DNA of 64,000 nt from Mesorhizobium erdmanii USDA 3471. Its GTDB lineage: Bacteria > Pseudomonadota > Alphaproteobacteria > Rhizobiales > Rhizobiaceae. The notes below the pieces were generated by a model that saw only the letters and a program-made list of their open reading frames with translations, was not told the DNA's origin and did no database searches. The stretch is taken from NCBI RefSeq assembly GCF_000472705.1, contig NZ_KI421455.1, positions 124,001-188,000 on the forward strand, written 5' to 3'. Made by a program: the position numbers and the translations under genes. Positions 15,992 to 24,813 of the stretch are shown here, piece by piece. Position 1 is the stretch's first letter. The number at the start of each line of letters is the position of its first letter.

Positions 15992-17209
15992 TCAGCCGAG
16001 CACCGTCATCACCTGGCCGCGCCGCTCCGGGCTGAAGCGGATGACGACGATGATGCAGACGGCGACCACGCCGGCAAAAAGCGCCAGCGCGTAGCCGTAG
16101 CTGCCGCCAACGCTTTCCGCGATTCCCGCCTGGTACGGACCGCCATAGGACGCCGCGAGATTACCGGCCTGGTAGATGAAGCCGGGCAAGGTCGCTCGCA
16201 CCGCCCCTGGCGACAATTCGTTCAGGTGCACGGGGATGACGCCCCAGGCGCCCTGGACCGCGATCTGCATGACGAAGGCGCCAATGGCGAGCATGAAGGG
16301 CGTGGTGCTGTAGGCCCACAGAGGGATCGCCGGCAAGGCGATCAGGCAGGCAAGCGTGATGGCGTTGACGCGGCCGATCTTCTCGGACAGCGAACCGAAG
16401 GCCAGGCCGCCGACAATGGCGCCGAGATTGGCGACGATGGTGATCCAGCTCACGGTGTGCGGGTCGAAGCCATGCTGCTTCTTCAGGAATGTCGGGTAGA
16501 GGTCCTGCGTGCCATGGCTGAAGAAATTGAAGAACATCATCAGCACGACAGCATAGAGCGCGACGCCCCAGTGCTTCTGCAGCGTTTCCAGAACCCCTGG
16601 TCTCACCGATTTCCGCGCTTCGACGAAGGCCGGTGATTCCGGCACGTGCGAGCGGATGAAGAGCACGATCAGCGCCGGCACGAAAGAGAGCAGGAACATG
16701 GCGCGCCAGCCCACCGTATAGCCGCCGATCGTCTGCTGGTAGAGCAGGCCATAGACCACCGCCGCCAAGAGGTAGCCGGCCGGATAGCCGCATTGCAGGA
16801 TGCCCGAAACCATGCCGCGCGCGCTCGGCGGGATGGATTCCATGGCGAGCGAGGAGCCGAGCCCCCATTCGCCGCCCATGGCGATGCCGAACAGAGCCCG
16901 CAGCGCCAGGAAAATGCCGAGATTGGGCGAGAAGGCGGCAAGCGCGCCGATCACCGAGTAGCTGACGATGTTGAGCATGAGGATGGGCTTGCGCCCATAT
17001 TTGTCGGCGAGCATGCCAAAGAAGAACGCGCCGATGAAGCGCGTCGCCAAGGTCAGAAACAATGCCTTCGAGACTGCCGGGACATCCGTGTGGAATTCAC
17101 TCGCAATATCGGTGAGCAGGAATGTCAGGAGAAAGAAATCAAAAGCGTCGAGCGTCCAGCCCAGGAATGAGGCCAGAACGGTTTTCTTCTGCTCGGCAGT
17201 GAGATTCAA
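15992..17209 (-). CDS. MFS transporter, organic-acid:H+ symporter type
   Basis: A 405-aa major-facilitator protein with twelve predicted membrane helices. Helix 1 carries 'GWTLDAFDFFLLTFLLTDIA' and the loop between helices 2 and 3 has the MFS signature 'GMLADKYGRKPILML'. Helix 4/5 reads 'ALFGIAMGGEWGLGSSLAME'. This pattern matches the SHS/AAHS groups that import lactate, pyruvate or aromatic acids. The start is TTG at 17209, supported by an AAAGGAGGA Shine-Dalgarno 5 bp away. It is the last gene of the minus-strand block and follows a Dabb-protein gene after a 90-bp gap with a hairpin. Confidence 0.88.
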   Translation of the reverse strand: MNLTAEQKKTVLASFLGWTLDAFDFFLLTFLLTDIASEFHTDVPAVSKALFLTLATRFIGAFFFGMLADKYGRKPILMLNIVSYSVIGALAAFSPNLGIFLALRALFGIAMGGEWGLGSSLAMESIPPSARGMVSGILQCGYPAGYLLAAVVYGLLYQQTIGGYTVGWRAMFLLSFVPALIVLFIRSHVPESPAFVEARKSVRPGVLETLQKHWGVALYAVVLMMFFNFFSHGTQDLYPTFLKKQHGFDPHTVSWITIVANLGAIVGGLAFGSLSEKIGRVNAITLACLIALPAIPLWAYSTTPFMLAIGAFVMQIAVQGAWGVIPVHLNELSPGAVRATLPGFIYQAGNLAASYGGPYQAGIAESVGGSYGYALALFAGVVAVCIIVVIRFSPERRGQVMTVLG

Positions 17210-17275
17210 GGCGTCCTCCTTTGCACCCCCAAAGGAACGATATGTCGCCCTGTTCGCAAAAGAGAACAGCGATCA

Positions 17276-17296
17276 GCCGGCTTTCGAAGAGCCGGC
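17276..17296 (-). terminator. hairpin after the Dabb gene
   Basis: Perfect 7-bp inverted repeat GCCGGCT/AGCCGGC with a 7-nt loop, 3 bp past the stop of the Dabb gene on the minus strand. No T-tract follows on that strand, so it may only stabilise the 3' end. It marks a possible boundary before the MFS gene. Confidence 0.35.
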
Positions 17297-17298
17297 GG

Positions 17299-17616
17299 TC
17301 ACTTTTTCGTAAGATCGAGATCGAAGACCATCAATCCATCGGTGCCGCCTTCGAGTGCGGCGACCAGCCGGGCGCCGGCGCGCTGGTGGGCTTCATGCAC
17401 CAGATAAGCATCGCGGGCGGCTGCATCGCGGAAATCGATGGTGAAACCATGGCTGTAGCCGCGCGCAAAAGGCTCAGGGCTGACATTGGCGCTGAACCGG
17501 ACGGTGTCCATGCCGTCCACCACTTGCCGGAGTGCTTCCAGCTCCGCATGGATCGCCGCGCGCTCGCCGTCGGGGACATCGTCGCGAAACCTGACGAAAA
17601 CGCAGTGCCTGATCAT
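17299..17616 (-). CDS. Dabb (stress-responsive A/B barrel) domain protein
   Basis: A 105-aa dimeric alpha/beta-barrel protein. It opens with 'MIRHCVFVRFRDDVPDGER', the usual Dabb N-terminus, and includes 'GYSHGFTIDFRDAAARDAYL' and 'HEAHQRAGARLV'. A longer frame reaches 17724 inside the GMC gene, but ATG 17616 has an AAGGGGGA Shine-Dalgarno and fits the family's normal ~100 residues. It is 10 bp downstream of the GMC oxidoreductase gene and surely in the same operon. Dabb proteins in such settings are small cofactor-free enzymes or unknown accessory proteins; no specific reaction can be assigned. Confidence 0.88.
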   Translation of the reverse strand: MIRHCVFVRFRDDVPDGERAAIHAELEALRQVVDGMDTVRFSANVSPEPFARGYSHGFTIDFRDAAARDAYLVHEAHQRAGARLVAALEGGTDGLMVFDLDLTKK

Positions 17617-17626
17617 TTTTTCCCCC

Positions 17627-19255
17627 TTAAGCAGCCCGGTTTCCGGAGAACACAGCCGGCGGCAGCGGTTCGCGACCGAGGACCAGGTCGGCGCCCTTTT
17701 CGCCGACCATGATGGTCGGTGCATTGGTGTTGGAGGACGGCACGCGCGGCATCACCGAGGCATCGCAGACGCGCAACCCCTCGATGCCGCGCAGCCGCAG
17801 GTCCGGCGTCACCACGGCCATCTCGTCATGGCCCATGCGGCAGGTGCCGACCGGGTGATGGTCGGTCTTGGAGGTGCGGCAGGCATAGTCGAACAGCTCG
17901 TCATCGCTGGCGAGCGACGGGCCAGGCAGCACTTCGCGCAGCACGTAAGGGGCAAGCGCCTTCTGCCGCATGATCTCGCGCGCCAGCCGCAGGCCCTTGA
18001 TCGACATGGCGCGGTCATAGGGATCGGACCAGTAGTTCGGGTCGATCAGCGGATGATCGGCCGGGTCGGCGCTTTTCAGCCGCACCGTGCCGCGCGAGCG
18101 CGGCCGCAGGAAGGCCGAGTTCAAGGTGACGCCGGGATTGTTCAGCTTCTCGACGCCGGCCTCGATGCCGGAGCCGAGGCCCAGGTGAAACTGGATGTCG
18201 GGCGAGGCGGCGGTCGGATCGGCGTACCAGAAGCCACCTGTCTCGAACAGGCTGGAGGCGACCGGCCCTTTCTTCAACAGCAGATATTGCAGACCTGCCC
18301 AGGCCGTGCGGTGCAGCTTGGCGTAGTTGTCGTAAGTGTGATCGCCGGTGCATTCGGCGATGACGAACAGATCGAGATGGTCCTGCATGTTGGAGCCGAC
18401 GCCCGGCAGGTCATGAACCGGCGTGACGCCGACAGATTTCAGGTGGTCGGCGGGGCCGATGCCCGACTGCATCAAGAGTTTCGGCGAGCCGATGGCGCCG
18501 GACGAGACGATCACTTCGCGTTCGGCGCGCAGGATCTTCTTCTCGCCACCGGGGCGGTCGACGACCTCCACCCCGACGGCGCGGCCCCTCTCGACGACGA
18601 TACGGGTCACCAGCGCGTCGGTCCGGACGGTGAGGTTGTTGCGGGCGCGGATCGGCTTCAGATAGGCGACGGAAGCGGAGGACCGGCGGGCATCCTTCTG
18701 CGTCAGTTGATAGTAGCCAACGCCTTCCTGGGCAGCGCCGTTGAAGTCCGGGTTGAAGGGGATGCCCATCTCCTGGCCGGCGCGGAAATAGGCTTCGCAG
18801 ATCGGCAGCGGCGAAATCGGGTTCGACACGCCGAGCGGACCCTGGTCGCCGTGGAAATCGTTGGCGAATCGCTGGTTGTTTTCGGCGCGCTTGAAATAGG
18901 GCAGCACGTCGCGGTAACCCCAACCGGTCAGCCCCTCTTCCTTCTCCCAGGCATCATAGTCGCGGGCATTGCCGCGCGTGTAGATCTGGGCGTTGATGGA
19001 GGAGCCGCCGCCGACGACCTTGGCCTGCGTGTACCAAAAGACACGGTCCTTCATGTTCTTCTGCGGCACTGTCGACCAACCCCAGGAGGCAATGCCCTTG
19101 GTCATCTTGGCGAAGCCCGCCGGCATGTGGATATAGGGATGCCAGTCCTTGCCGCCGGCTTCGAGCAGCAGCACCGAATTGGAAGGATCCTCGCTCAGCC
19201 GATTGGCCAGAACACACCCGGCCGGGCCGGCGCCCACGATGATGTAGTCGGTCAT
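17627..19255 (-). CDS. GMC oxidoreductase, choline-dehydrogenase-like
   Basis: A 542-aa FAD-dependent glucose-methanol-choline oxidoreductase. The FAD motif 'IIVGAGPAGCVLANRLSED' is at the N-terminus, followed by 'VLLLEAGGKD'. GMC signature 1 is near 'AKVVGGGSSINAQIYTRGN' and signature 2 near 'VSSGAIGSPKLLMQSGIGP'. The C-terminal active-site region 'TDHHPVGTCRMG' carries the expected His, and 'VPSSNTNAPTIMVGEKGADL' the second conserved segment. ATG 19255 is preferred over ATG 19267 because it matches the family N-terminus. Although BetA-like, no betB, betI or betC is nearby, so the substrate is probably another primary alcohol or polyol. Confidence 0.9.
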   Translation of the reverse strand: MTDYIIVGAGPAGCVLANRLSEDPSNSVLLLEAGGKDWHPYIHMPAGFAKMTKGIASWGWSTVPQKNMKDRVFWYTQAKVVGGGSSINAQIYTRGNARDYDAWEKEEGLTGWGYRDVLPYFKRAENNQRFANDFHGDQGPLGVSNPISPLPICEAYFRAGQEMGIPFNPDFNGAAQEGVGYYQLTQKDARRSSASVAYLKPIRARNNLTVRTDALVTRIVVERGRAVGVEVVDRPGGEKKILRAEREVIVSSGAIGSPKLLMQSGIGPADHLKSVGVTPVHDLPGVGSNMQDHLDLFVIAECTGDHTYDNYAKLHRTAWAGLQYLLLKKGPVASSLFETGGFWYADPTAASPDIQFHLGLGSGIEAGVEKLNNPGVTLNSAFLRPRSRGTVRLKSADPADHPLIDPNYWSDPYDRAMSIKGLRLAREIMRQKALAPYVLREVLPGPSLASDDELFDYACRTSKTDHHPVGTCRMGHDEMAVVTPDLRLRGIEGLRVCDASVMPRVPSSNTNAPTIMVGEKGADLVLGREPLPPAVFSGNRAA

Positions 19256-19267
19256 AGTCTCATCCAT

Positions 19268-20029
19268 TCATAGCCGGGGCACGGAGAGGGCGCCGTCGAC
19301 ATTGATGATCGAGCCGGTCGAAAAGCCGAGCCTGCCGGCTGCAAGCGTCGCCACCACGGCGCCGATGTCGGATGCTTCGCCCCAGCGTTTGGCCGGCACC
19401 AGGCCGCTGTCGATCAAAGCATCGTATTTGCCTGATACACCCGCCGTCATGTCGGTGCGGATGATGCCCGGTCGCAGCTCGAACACGCCGATGTCTTCGG
19501 GAGCAAGCCGCAGCGCCAGGTTCTTTACCCACATGGAAAGCCCGGCCTTGGAGACGCAGTAGTCGGGACGTTCCGGCGAGGCCATCTCGGCGCTGACCGA
19601 GGTGATGGTGATGATCGATTTCGGGTGGTCGCCGGGTGTGGCCAGCATCGCCTTGGCGACAGCTTGGCTGAGGAACACCGTGCCGCGTAGGTTGATGCCG
19701 AGCGTGCGATCGAAGTTCTCGGGTTTCAATTCCAGGAGATCGCCGCGCACTACGGCGCCGACGCCGGCATTGTTGACGAGACAGTCGATGCGCCCGAAGG
19801 CGCGCATGGCGGCATCGACCAACACAGCGTGATCGTTGAGGTTGGCGATATCGCATTTGATGTAGGCGAACTTTGCGCCACGCCCGGCGATGTCGGCAGC
19901 AAGCCTATCCGGCGCTTGTTCAGCGAGATCGGCGACCAGGATGTCGAAGTCCGAATCGGCCAGCGCCTCGGCGCAGGCCAGCCCGATGCCGCGCGTGCCG
20001 CCGGTGACGATCGCCGCCGGCCGGGTCAT
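19268..20029 (-). CDS. SDR-family 3-ketoacyl-ACP-reductase-like dehydrogenase
   Basis: A 253-aa classical short-chain dehydrogenase. The cofactor motif 'VTGGTRGIGLACAEALA' is at residues ~8-24, 'LVNNAGVG' follows, the catalytic Ser lies in 'ITSVSAEMASPE' and the active-site Tyr-Lys in 'RPDYCVSKAGLSMW'. An Asp at the end of beta-2 ('ILVADLAEQA') favours NAD over NADP. A longer frame exists upstream inside the next gene; ATG 20029 overlaps that gene's stop by 4 bp. It is sandwiched between two GMC oxidoreductases, suggesting successive oxidations of one polyol, sugar or cyclitol. Substrate unknown. Confidence 0.9.
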   Translation of the reverse strand: MTRPAAIVTGGTRGIGLACAEALADSDFDILVADLAEQAPDRLAADIAGRGAKFAYIKCDIANLNDHAVLVDAAMRAFGRIDCLVNNAGVGAVVRGDLLELKPENFDRTLGINLRGTVFLSQAVAKAMLATPGDHPKSIITITSVSAEMASPERPDYCVSKAGLSMWVKNLALRLAPEDIGVFELRPGIIRTDMTAGVSGKYDALIDSGLVPAKRWGEASDIGAVVATLAAGRLGFSTGSIINVDGALSVPRL

Positions 20030-21528
20030 GCCACGAGGTCCGACTTGCGGATATGGTCGGCCACGCGCAGCGCCTGAGCCGCGATCGACAGCGCCGGGTT
20101 CACGGCAGCCGAGTTGGGCAGGAAACTGGCGTCGACGACGAACAGGTTTCGGTGGTCGAACGACCGGCAGAAGGGGTCGAGCGGCGCGGTTGCCGGATCG
20201 TCGCCCATCTTGACCGTGCCGCACTGGTGCGAGGGAGTGCGTTTGTCGAAGGGGCGCGACAGCACGATGGGATAGCCGCAGGCGCGGAAGTGTTCGCGCA
20301 TCACCTTGGTCAGCCCGTCGAGCGACTGCATGTTGGAGCGGCGCCACTGCATGACGATGTCCTTGCCGTCGACCATGATACGGCTTTCGGGATCGGGCAG
20401 GTCCTCGCACATCAGGTACCAGTCGACGGCGTGGCCGGCCATGTAGTCGAGCGCGAATTTCGGTATGGACTTCACATTGGCCTTGAGCATGTTGCCGTCG
20501 ATCTTGCCGAGCAGCTGAACATTGCCGAGCGGTTTGCCGCCCTTGCCGTCGGTGAGATAGTAGTCGTTTAGCATCAGCGTCTTCTGATAGACGGCGTCGT
20601 TCCTGCGGCGCGGGTCGATGGCCAGCATGGCGCTGGAATTGTGGTTCATGAAATTGCGGCCGACCTGGTCGGAACGGTTGGCGAGTCCTTTGCCATCTGG
20701 TGAAGGCGAGCGCAGCAGGATGACGGCGGAATTGACCGCACCCGCCGACAGGATGACCAGTTTTGGTGATAGTTTCTTCAGCCCGCCATTCTGCCGGTAG
20801 TGGATGGCGGCGATGCTTTTGCCATCGGGCGCCGCTTCGAGGTATTCGACATGGCAGCCGGTCTCGAGCCGGATGTTCTCGTCCTTGAGCGCCGCCGCCA
20901 GCGGTGCCGTCTGGGCGTCCATCTTGCCCTGGCCGGTATTCGGAAACGCGTCCCAGCCGGTCCTGCCCTCCTTCAGCCAGGTGTCGATGTCGACGCCGAG
21001 CGGGAGCGAGGCCGGATGCAGGCCGAGGCCCCTGAGCTCGGCGCGGGCACGCGCAATCGGCGCCTCGTCGGGCACTGGCTTGAAGGCATAGGGAATCGAG
21101 TGGAACGGTTCGGTCGGGTCCTCGCCCAGCGCGCCGCGCACGCGAAACAGCTGCTCGGCCTTCGAATACCAGGGCTCGAACTCGTCATAGGAAAACGGCC
21201 AGGCCGGCGAGATGCCGCCAAAGTGCTCCATGGCGGAGAAATCTTCCTTGCGGTAGCGGATCAGCACCGCGCCGAAGAATTTCGAATTGCCGCCGACATA
21301 GTAGTAATTGCCCGGGTTGAAGGCCGCACCGCCGGCCTCGCGCCACATCTCCTTCGGCCGATAGTGACCGTCGAGGAAAATCGCGCGCGTGTCGCGGGCA
21401 TGTGGCGTTGCCGGCAAGGGCTCGCCGCGCTCCAGCATCAGGATCGAGGCGCCGCTGCCGGCCAGACCGGAAGCGATCGTGGCGCCGCCGATGCCGGAGC
21501 CGATGATGACGATGTCCGGATTTGTCAT
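20026..21528 (-). CDS. GMC-family oxidoreductase (second, gluconate-dehydrogenase-like)
   Basis: A 500-aa FAD-dependent oxidoreductase with an N-terminal 'DIVIIGSGIGGATIASGLAG' FAD motif, 'ILMLERGE', 'NYYYVGGNSKFFGAVLIRY' and a C-terminal GMC_oxred_C region with the active-site 'HQCGTVKMGDDP' and 'NSAAVNPALSIAAQALRVAD'. It differs clearly from the GMC protein at 17627 and is nearer the large-subunit sugar/polyol dehydrogenase branch. No small subunit or cytochrome gene and no Tat signal is present, so it is probably cytoplasmic. Its stop overlaps the SDR start (ATGA). A dispersed palindrome separates it from the ABC genes. Confidence 0.88.
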   Translation of the reverse strand: MTNPDIVIIGSGIGGATIASGLAGSGASILMLERGEPLPATPHARDTRAIFLDGHYRPKEMWREAGGAAFNPGNYYYVGGNSKFFGAVLIRYRKEDFSAMEHFGGISPAWPFSYDEFEPWYSKAEQLFRVRGALGEDPTEPFHSIPYAFKPVPDEAPIARARAELRGLGLHPASLPLGVDIDTWLKEGRTGWDAFPNTGQGKMDAQTAPLAAALKDENIRLETGCHVEYLEAAPDGKSIAAIHYRQNGGLKKLSPKLVILSAGAVNSAVILLRSPSPDGKGLANRSDQVGRNFMNHNSSAMLAIDPRRRNDAVYQKTLMLNDYYLTDGKGGKPLGNVQLLGKIDGNMLKANVKSIPKFALDYMAGHAVDWYLMCEDLPDPESRIMVDGKDIVMQWRRSNMQSLDGLTKVMREHFRACGYPIVLSRPFDKRTPSHQCGTVKMGDDPATAPLDPFCRSFDHRNLFVVDASFLPNSAAVNPALSIAAQALRVADHIRKSDLVA

Positions 21529-21568
21529 GACCTAAATCGCGTCCCGACGCGCTTCAGGTTTTTGTAGG

Positions 21569-21618
21569 GATGCATGTCGTTGCCTCAAAACCGGATCCAC
21601 TTTTGGGCGACATGCATC
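21569..21618. repeat. Mesorhizobium-type intergenic palindrome (GATGCATGTCG family)
   Basis: Outer arms GATGCATGTCG and CGACATGCATC are exact inverted repeats; the inner arms CAAAACCGGAT/ATCCACTTTTGGG are imperfect. Its inner edge reaches base 2 of the minus-strand ABC ATPase stop codon at 21617-21619. A relative with the same arms lies at 40426-40474. Confidence 0.75.
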
Positions 21619-22732
21619 AGCGTATGCGGTTTTCGGTCGCCGGATCGAAGAACACCGCCTTGGTCAGGTTGAAGGCGAGCGGCGTGTTGGTGCCCGGCTG
21701 GATGTTGGCGTCGGCGCGCAATCGCGCCACAACGCCCTTGCCGCCGAGATTGGTGACGGCGAACGTGTCTGAGCCGGCCGGCTCTACCACTTCTATATGC
21801 AGGTCGGCGGTGGCAATATTGGAGGCATTGCGCTCGGCGCCTTCCGGATCGGTCAGCGCTTCCGGCCGCACGCCGAAGATGATCGGCTTGCCCTGGAATG
21901 CCGAGAGACCCGCCGGCGCGTTGGCCATCGGCAGCGTGATCGGTTCGCGCGCCTCGCGCTGCAGCACGACGGACAGTGCATTGCCCGAGGTGGCGATGGT
22001 CGCCGGGATCAGGTTCATGGCCGGCGAACCCATGAAGTCGGCAACGAACAGGTTGGTCGGGTTGTTGTAGATTTCGGCCGGCGTGCCGAACTGCTGCACC
22101 TCGCCGTCGCGCATGACGGCGATCTTGGTCGCCAGCGTCATCGCCTCGATCTGGTCGTGGGTGACGTAGACGATGGTCGTGCCGGTCGTGGCGTGCAGGC
22201 GCTTGATCTCGATGCGCATGTCGACGCGCAGCTTGGCGTCGAGGTTGGACAAAGGCTCGTCGAACAGGAACAGTTTGGGGTCGCGCACCAGCGCCCGGCC
22301 CATGGCGACGCGCTGGCGCTGGCCGCCGGAAAGCTGGCTCGGCTTGCGCTGCAGCAAGTGGCCGATCTGCAGGACCTTGGCCACCTTGTCGATCGCCTTC
22401 TGGCGTTCGTCCGCCGGCACGCCGCGCATCTCCATGCCGAAGGAGATGTTCCCGGCCACCGTCATGTTGGGGTAGAGCGCGTAGCTCTGGAACACCATGG
22501 CGATATCGCGCTTGGACGGGTGAAGATCGTTGATGGCGCGCCCGTCGACGCGGATTTCGCCCTCCGTGATCTGCTCCAGCCCGGCGATGGTGTTGAGCAG
22601 CGTGGACTTGCCGCAGCCGGACGGGCCAACCAGCACCAGGAAGCCGCCCTTTTCGAGCTCGACATCGATGCCTTTCAGGATATCAACATTCCCGAAGCGC
22701 TTCTTCAGCCCATCAATTTCCAGAAAAGCCAT
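21617..22732 (-). CDS. ABC transporter ATP-binding protein, UgpC/MalK type
   Basis: A 371-aa sugar-importer ATPase. Walker A 'GPSGCGKSTLLNTIAG' is near residue 38, the Q-loop 'IAMVFQSYALYPNMTV', the signature 'LSGGQRQRVAMGRALV', Walker B 'LFLFDEPLSNLD' and the H-loop 'YVTHDQIEAMTLATK'. The C-terminal ~130 residues are an OB-fold/TOBE domain as in MalK and UgpC ('IIFGVRPEALTDPEG'). It is the last gene of the 26067-21617 ABC operon. The protein's stop codon is partly made by the adjoining dispersed palindrome. Confidence 0.93.
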   Translation of the reverse strand: MAFLEIDGLKKRFGNVDILKGIDVELEKGGFLVLVGPSGCGKSTLLNTIAGLEQITEGEIRVDGRAINDLHPSKRDIAMVFQSYALYPNMTVAGNISFGMEMRGVPADERQKAIDKVAKVLQIGHLLQRKPSQLSGGQRQRVAMGRALVRDPKLFLFDEPLSNLDAKLRVDMRIEIKRLHATTGTTIVYVTHDQIEAMTLATKIAVMRDGEVQQFGTPAEIYNNPTNLFVADFMGSPAMNLIPATIATSGNALSVVLQREAREPITLPMANAPAGLSAFQGKPIIFGVRPEALTDPEGAERNASNIATADLHIEVVEPAGSDTFAVTNLGGKGVVARLRADANIQPGTNTPLAFNLTKAVFFDPATENRIR

Positions 22733-22754
22733 GGTCGTTCCTTCGATAAAGAGG

Positions 22755-23714
22755 TCAGCCTTTGACCGCGCCCGCCATCAGCCCGCGCACGAAATAGCGC
22801 CCGGCGACGACATAGACGATCAGGGTGGGCAGCGCCGCGATCATCGCGGCCGCCATGTTGACGTTGTATTCGACGACGCCGGTCGAAGTGTTGACGACGT
22901 TGTTGAGCGCCACGGTCATCGGCATGGCGTCGCCGGTGCCGGCATAGGCCGAGGCGAACAGGAAGTCGTTCCAGATGTTGGTGAACTGGTAGATGACGGT
23001 GACGACGAAGATCGGCATCGAGTTCGGCAGCATGATGCGGCGGAAGATCTGGAAGAAGGAGGCGCCGTCGACTTGTGCTGCCTTGATCAGCTCGTTCGGG
23101 AAGGCTTCGTAATAGTTGCGGAAGAACAAGGTGGTGAAGCCGATGCCGTAGACGACGTGGACGAAGACCAGATTGACCGTCGGATTGCCGAGGCCGAAGC
23201 TGGTGCCGACCGAGTTCTGCAGCGAGACGCCGAAACGGCCGAGGCTGCCGAGGATGGTCGCCATCGGCAGCAGCACCGACTGGAACGGGATGAAGCAGGC
23301 GAACAGCATCAGGCCGAACACCAGCGTCGCGCCGCGAAAACGCCATTTGGTCAGCACGTAGCCATTGAGCGCGCCGAGCATGGTCGAGATCAGCACGGCC
23401 GGAACCACCATCTTGATGGAGTTCCAGAAATAGCCCTTGATGCCGGCGCAGGTGAGGCCGACGCAGGTCTCGCCCCAGGCCTTCAGCCACGGGTCGAAGG
23501 TCGGCGCCTTGGGCAGTGCCAGCATGTTGCCGTTCTGGATCTCGTCCATGGTCTTGAACGAGGTGACCAGCATGACGAACAGCGGCATCAGGTAGAACAG
23601 GGCGAACAGCGCCAAAAGCCCGTAGATGACGATGCGGTTGATGGTCTTGGTGCTGAGGCCGCCGGAGTTTTGCCGGGACGCGGTTTGGCGGGCAGGGGTG
23701 GCGATAGCGCTCAT
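22755..23714 (-). CDS. carbohydrate ABC transporter permease (MalG/UgpE type)
   Basis: A 319-aa CUT1-family permease with six predicted membrane helices, the first at 'IVIYGLLALFALFYLMPLFV'. The EAA loop reads 'ELIKAAQVDGASFFQIFRRI' near residue 218, the ATPase contact site. The N-terminal ~30 residues are cytoplasmic and low in complexity. Its start overlaps the stop of the upstream permease by 4 bp (ATGA), so the two are translationally coupled. Substrate class is sugar or polyol by family; nothing narrows it further. Confidence 0.92.
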   Translation of the reverse strand: MSAIATPARQTASRQNSGGLSTKTINRIVIYGLLALFALFYLMPLFVMLVTSFKTMDEIQNGNMLALPKAPTFDPWLKAWGETCVGLTCAGIKGYFWNSIKMVVPAVLISTMLGALNGYVLTKWRFRGATLVFGLMLFACFIPFQSVLLPMATILGSLGRFGVSLQNSVGTSFGLGNPTVNLVFVHVVYGIGFTTLFFRNYYEAFPNELIKAAQVDGASFFQIFRRIMLPNSMPIFVVTVIYQFTNIWNDFLFASAYAGTGDAMPMTVALNNVVNTSTGVVEYNVNMAAAMIAALPTLIVYVVAGRYFVRGLMAGAVKG

Positions 23715-24661
23715 CGCGGCTTCTCCCTGAGTTCCGAATAGAGATAGGGCACGATGATGGCGACGATGGTCATCAGCATGATCACGGCACTGGCCGAGCC
23801 GACGGCCATCTCGTTGCGCTTGAAGGTGTATTCATACATGAAGTTGGACGGAAGCCAGGCCGAGCCGCCTGGTCCACCGCTGGTCAGCGCCACCACCAGA
23901 TCGTACGACTTGATGGCGAGGTGGGCGAGCACGATGAAGGCCGACAAGAAGATCGGCCGCAGCAGCGGAATGACGATGCGGCGATAGAGCTGGAAGGTGG
24001 TGGCGCCGTCGATCTGCGCCGCCTTCATGATCTCGCCGTCAATGCCGCGCAGGCCGGCCAGGAACATCGCCATGATGAAGCCCGAAGCCTGCCAGACGCC
24101 GGCGATGACCACCGTGTAGATGACGAAATCCTTGTTCTTGATCCAGTCGAAATGGAAGCTCGTCCAGCCCCATTGATGCAGGGTCTGTTCGAGGCCGAGG
24201 CCGGGATCGAGGAACCATTTCCAGGCGACGCCGGTGACGATGAAGGACAGCGCCATCGGGTAGAGATAAATTGGTCTGAGCACGCCTTCGCCGCGGATCT
24301 TCTGATCAAGCAGGATGGCCAGGAACAGGCCGAGCGCCAGGCAGATCAGGATGTAGAGAAAGCCGAAAATGCCCATATTGGTGATCGACGTGTACCAGCT
24401 CGACGGCGGGTCGGTGTCGAAGGTCCAGCCCCACAGCCGCTGATAGGCGCGCGACCCGGTTATGACATAGGACGGAAAGGTCTTGGAATTGGTGAAGGAC
24501 AGATAGATCGTCCACAGGATGAAGCCGTAGACGAAGACGATGGTGATGGCGAAGCTCGGCGCCAGCACGATCTTCGGCAAGGCGTCCTGCAAGCGCGCAC
24601 GCACGGTGGGGCGCGACCGCTCCGGCGTCAGCTTGATCTGGGTTGTTGCTACCGTGCTCAT
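23711..24661 (-). CDS. sugar ABC transporter permease (MalF/UgpA type)
   Basis: A 316-aa CUT1-family permease with about six membrane helices. Family landmarks include 'IVLAPSFAITIVFVYGFILW', the stretch 'IYLYPMALSFIVTGVAWKWF' and the EAA loop 'EIMKAAQIDGATTFQLYRRI' near residue 215. It lies between the binding-protein gene and the MalG-type permease gene. The 152-bp gap upstream contains a stable hairpin after the binding-protein gene, which probably lowers permease expression relative to the binding protein. Confidence 0.92.
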   Translation of the reverse strand: MSTVATTQIKLTPERSRPTVRARLQDALPKIVLAPSFAITIVFVYGFILWTIYLSFTNSKTFPSYVITGSRAYQRLWGWTFDTDPPSSWYTSITNMGIFGFLYILICLALGLFLAILLDQKIRGEGVLRPIYLYPMALSFIVTGVAWKWFLDPGLGLEQTLHQWGWTSFHFDWIKNKDFVIYTVVIAGVWQASGFIMAMFLAGLRGIDGEIMKAAQIDGATTFQLYRRIVIPLLRPIFLSAFIVLAHLAIKSYDLVVALTSGGPGGSAWLPSNFMYEYTFKRNEMAVGSASAVIMLMTIVAIIVPYLYSELREKPR

Positions 24662-24772
24662 GAGCTCCTCCCGCTTCGGGTCGTCCGTGCTCTGCCGTCA
24701 GGCGGCGAGGCGGCCCATGCATACGGGTCCTTGGTCGGCATGATGTTCAGGCCGGCCAATCGTTGAAATAGA

Positions 24773-24798
24773 ACCTCCCCCGCCGAAGCGGGGAAGGT
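24773..24798 (-). terminator. UUCG-capped hairpin after the sugar-binding-protein gene
   Basis: On the minus strand the RNA would form an 11-bp stem (ACCUUCCCCGC/GCGGGGGAGGU, one G-U pair) closed by a C(UUCG)G tetraloop, then UCUAUUUC. It starts 15 bp after the binding-protein stop. Likely a 3' stabiliser or partial terminator inside the ABC operon. Confidence 0.6.
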
Positions 24799-24813
24799 GT
24801 CTTCAGGTGGCGC

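Noticed and set aside
17627..19255. Naming the GMC gene betA (choline dehydrogenase)
   Set aside because: No betB, betI or betC partner is present and the neighbours are an SDR and another GMC enzyme, so choline is not supported.
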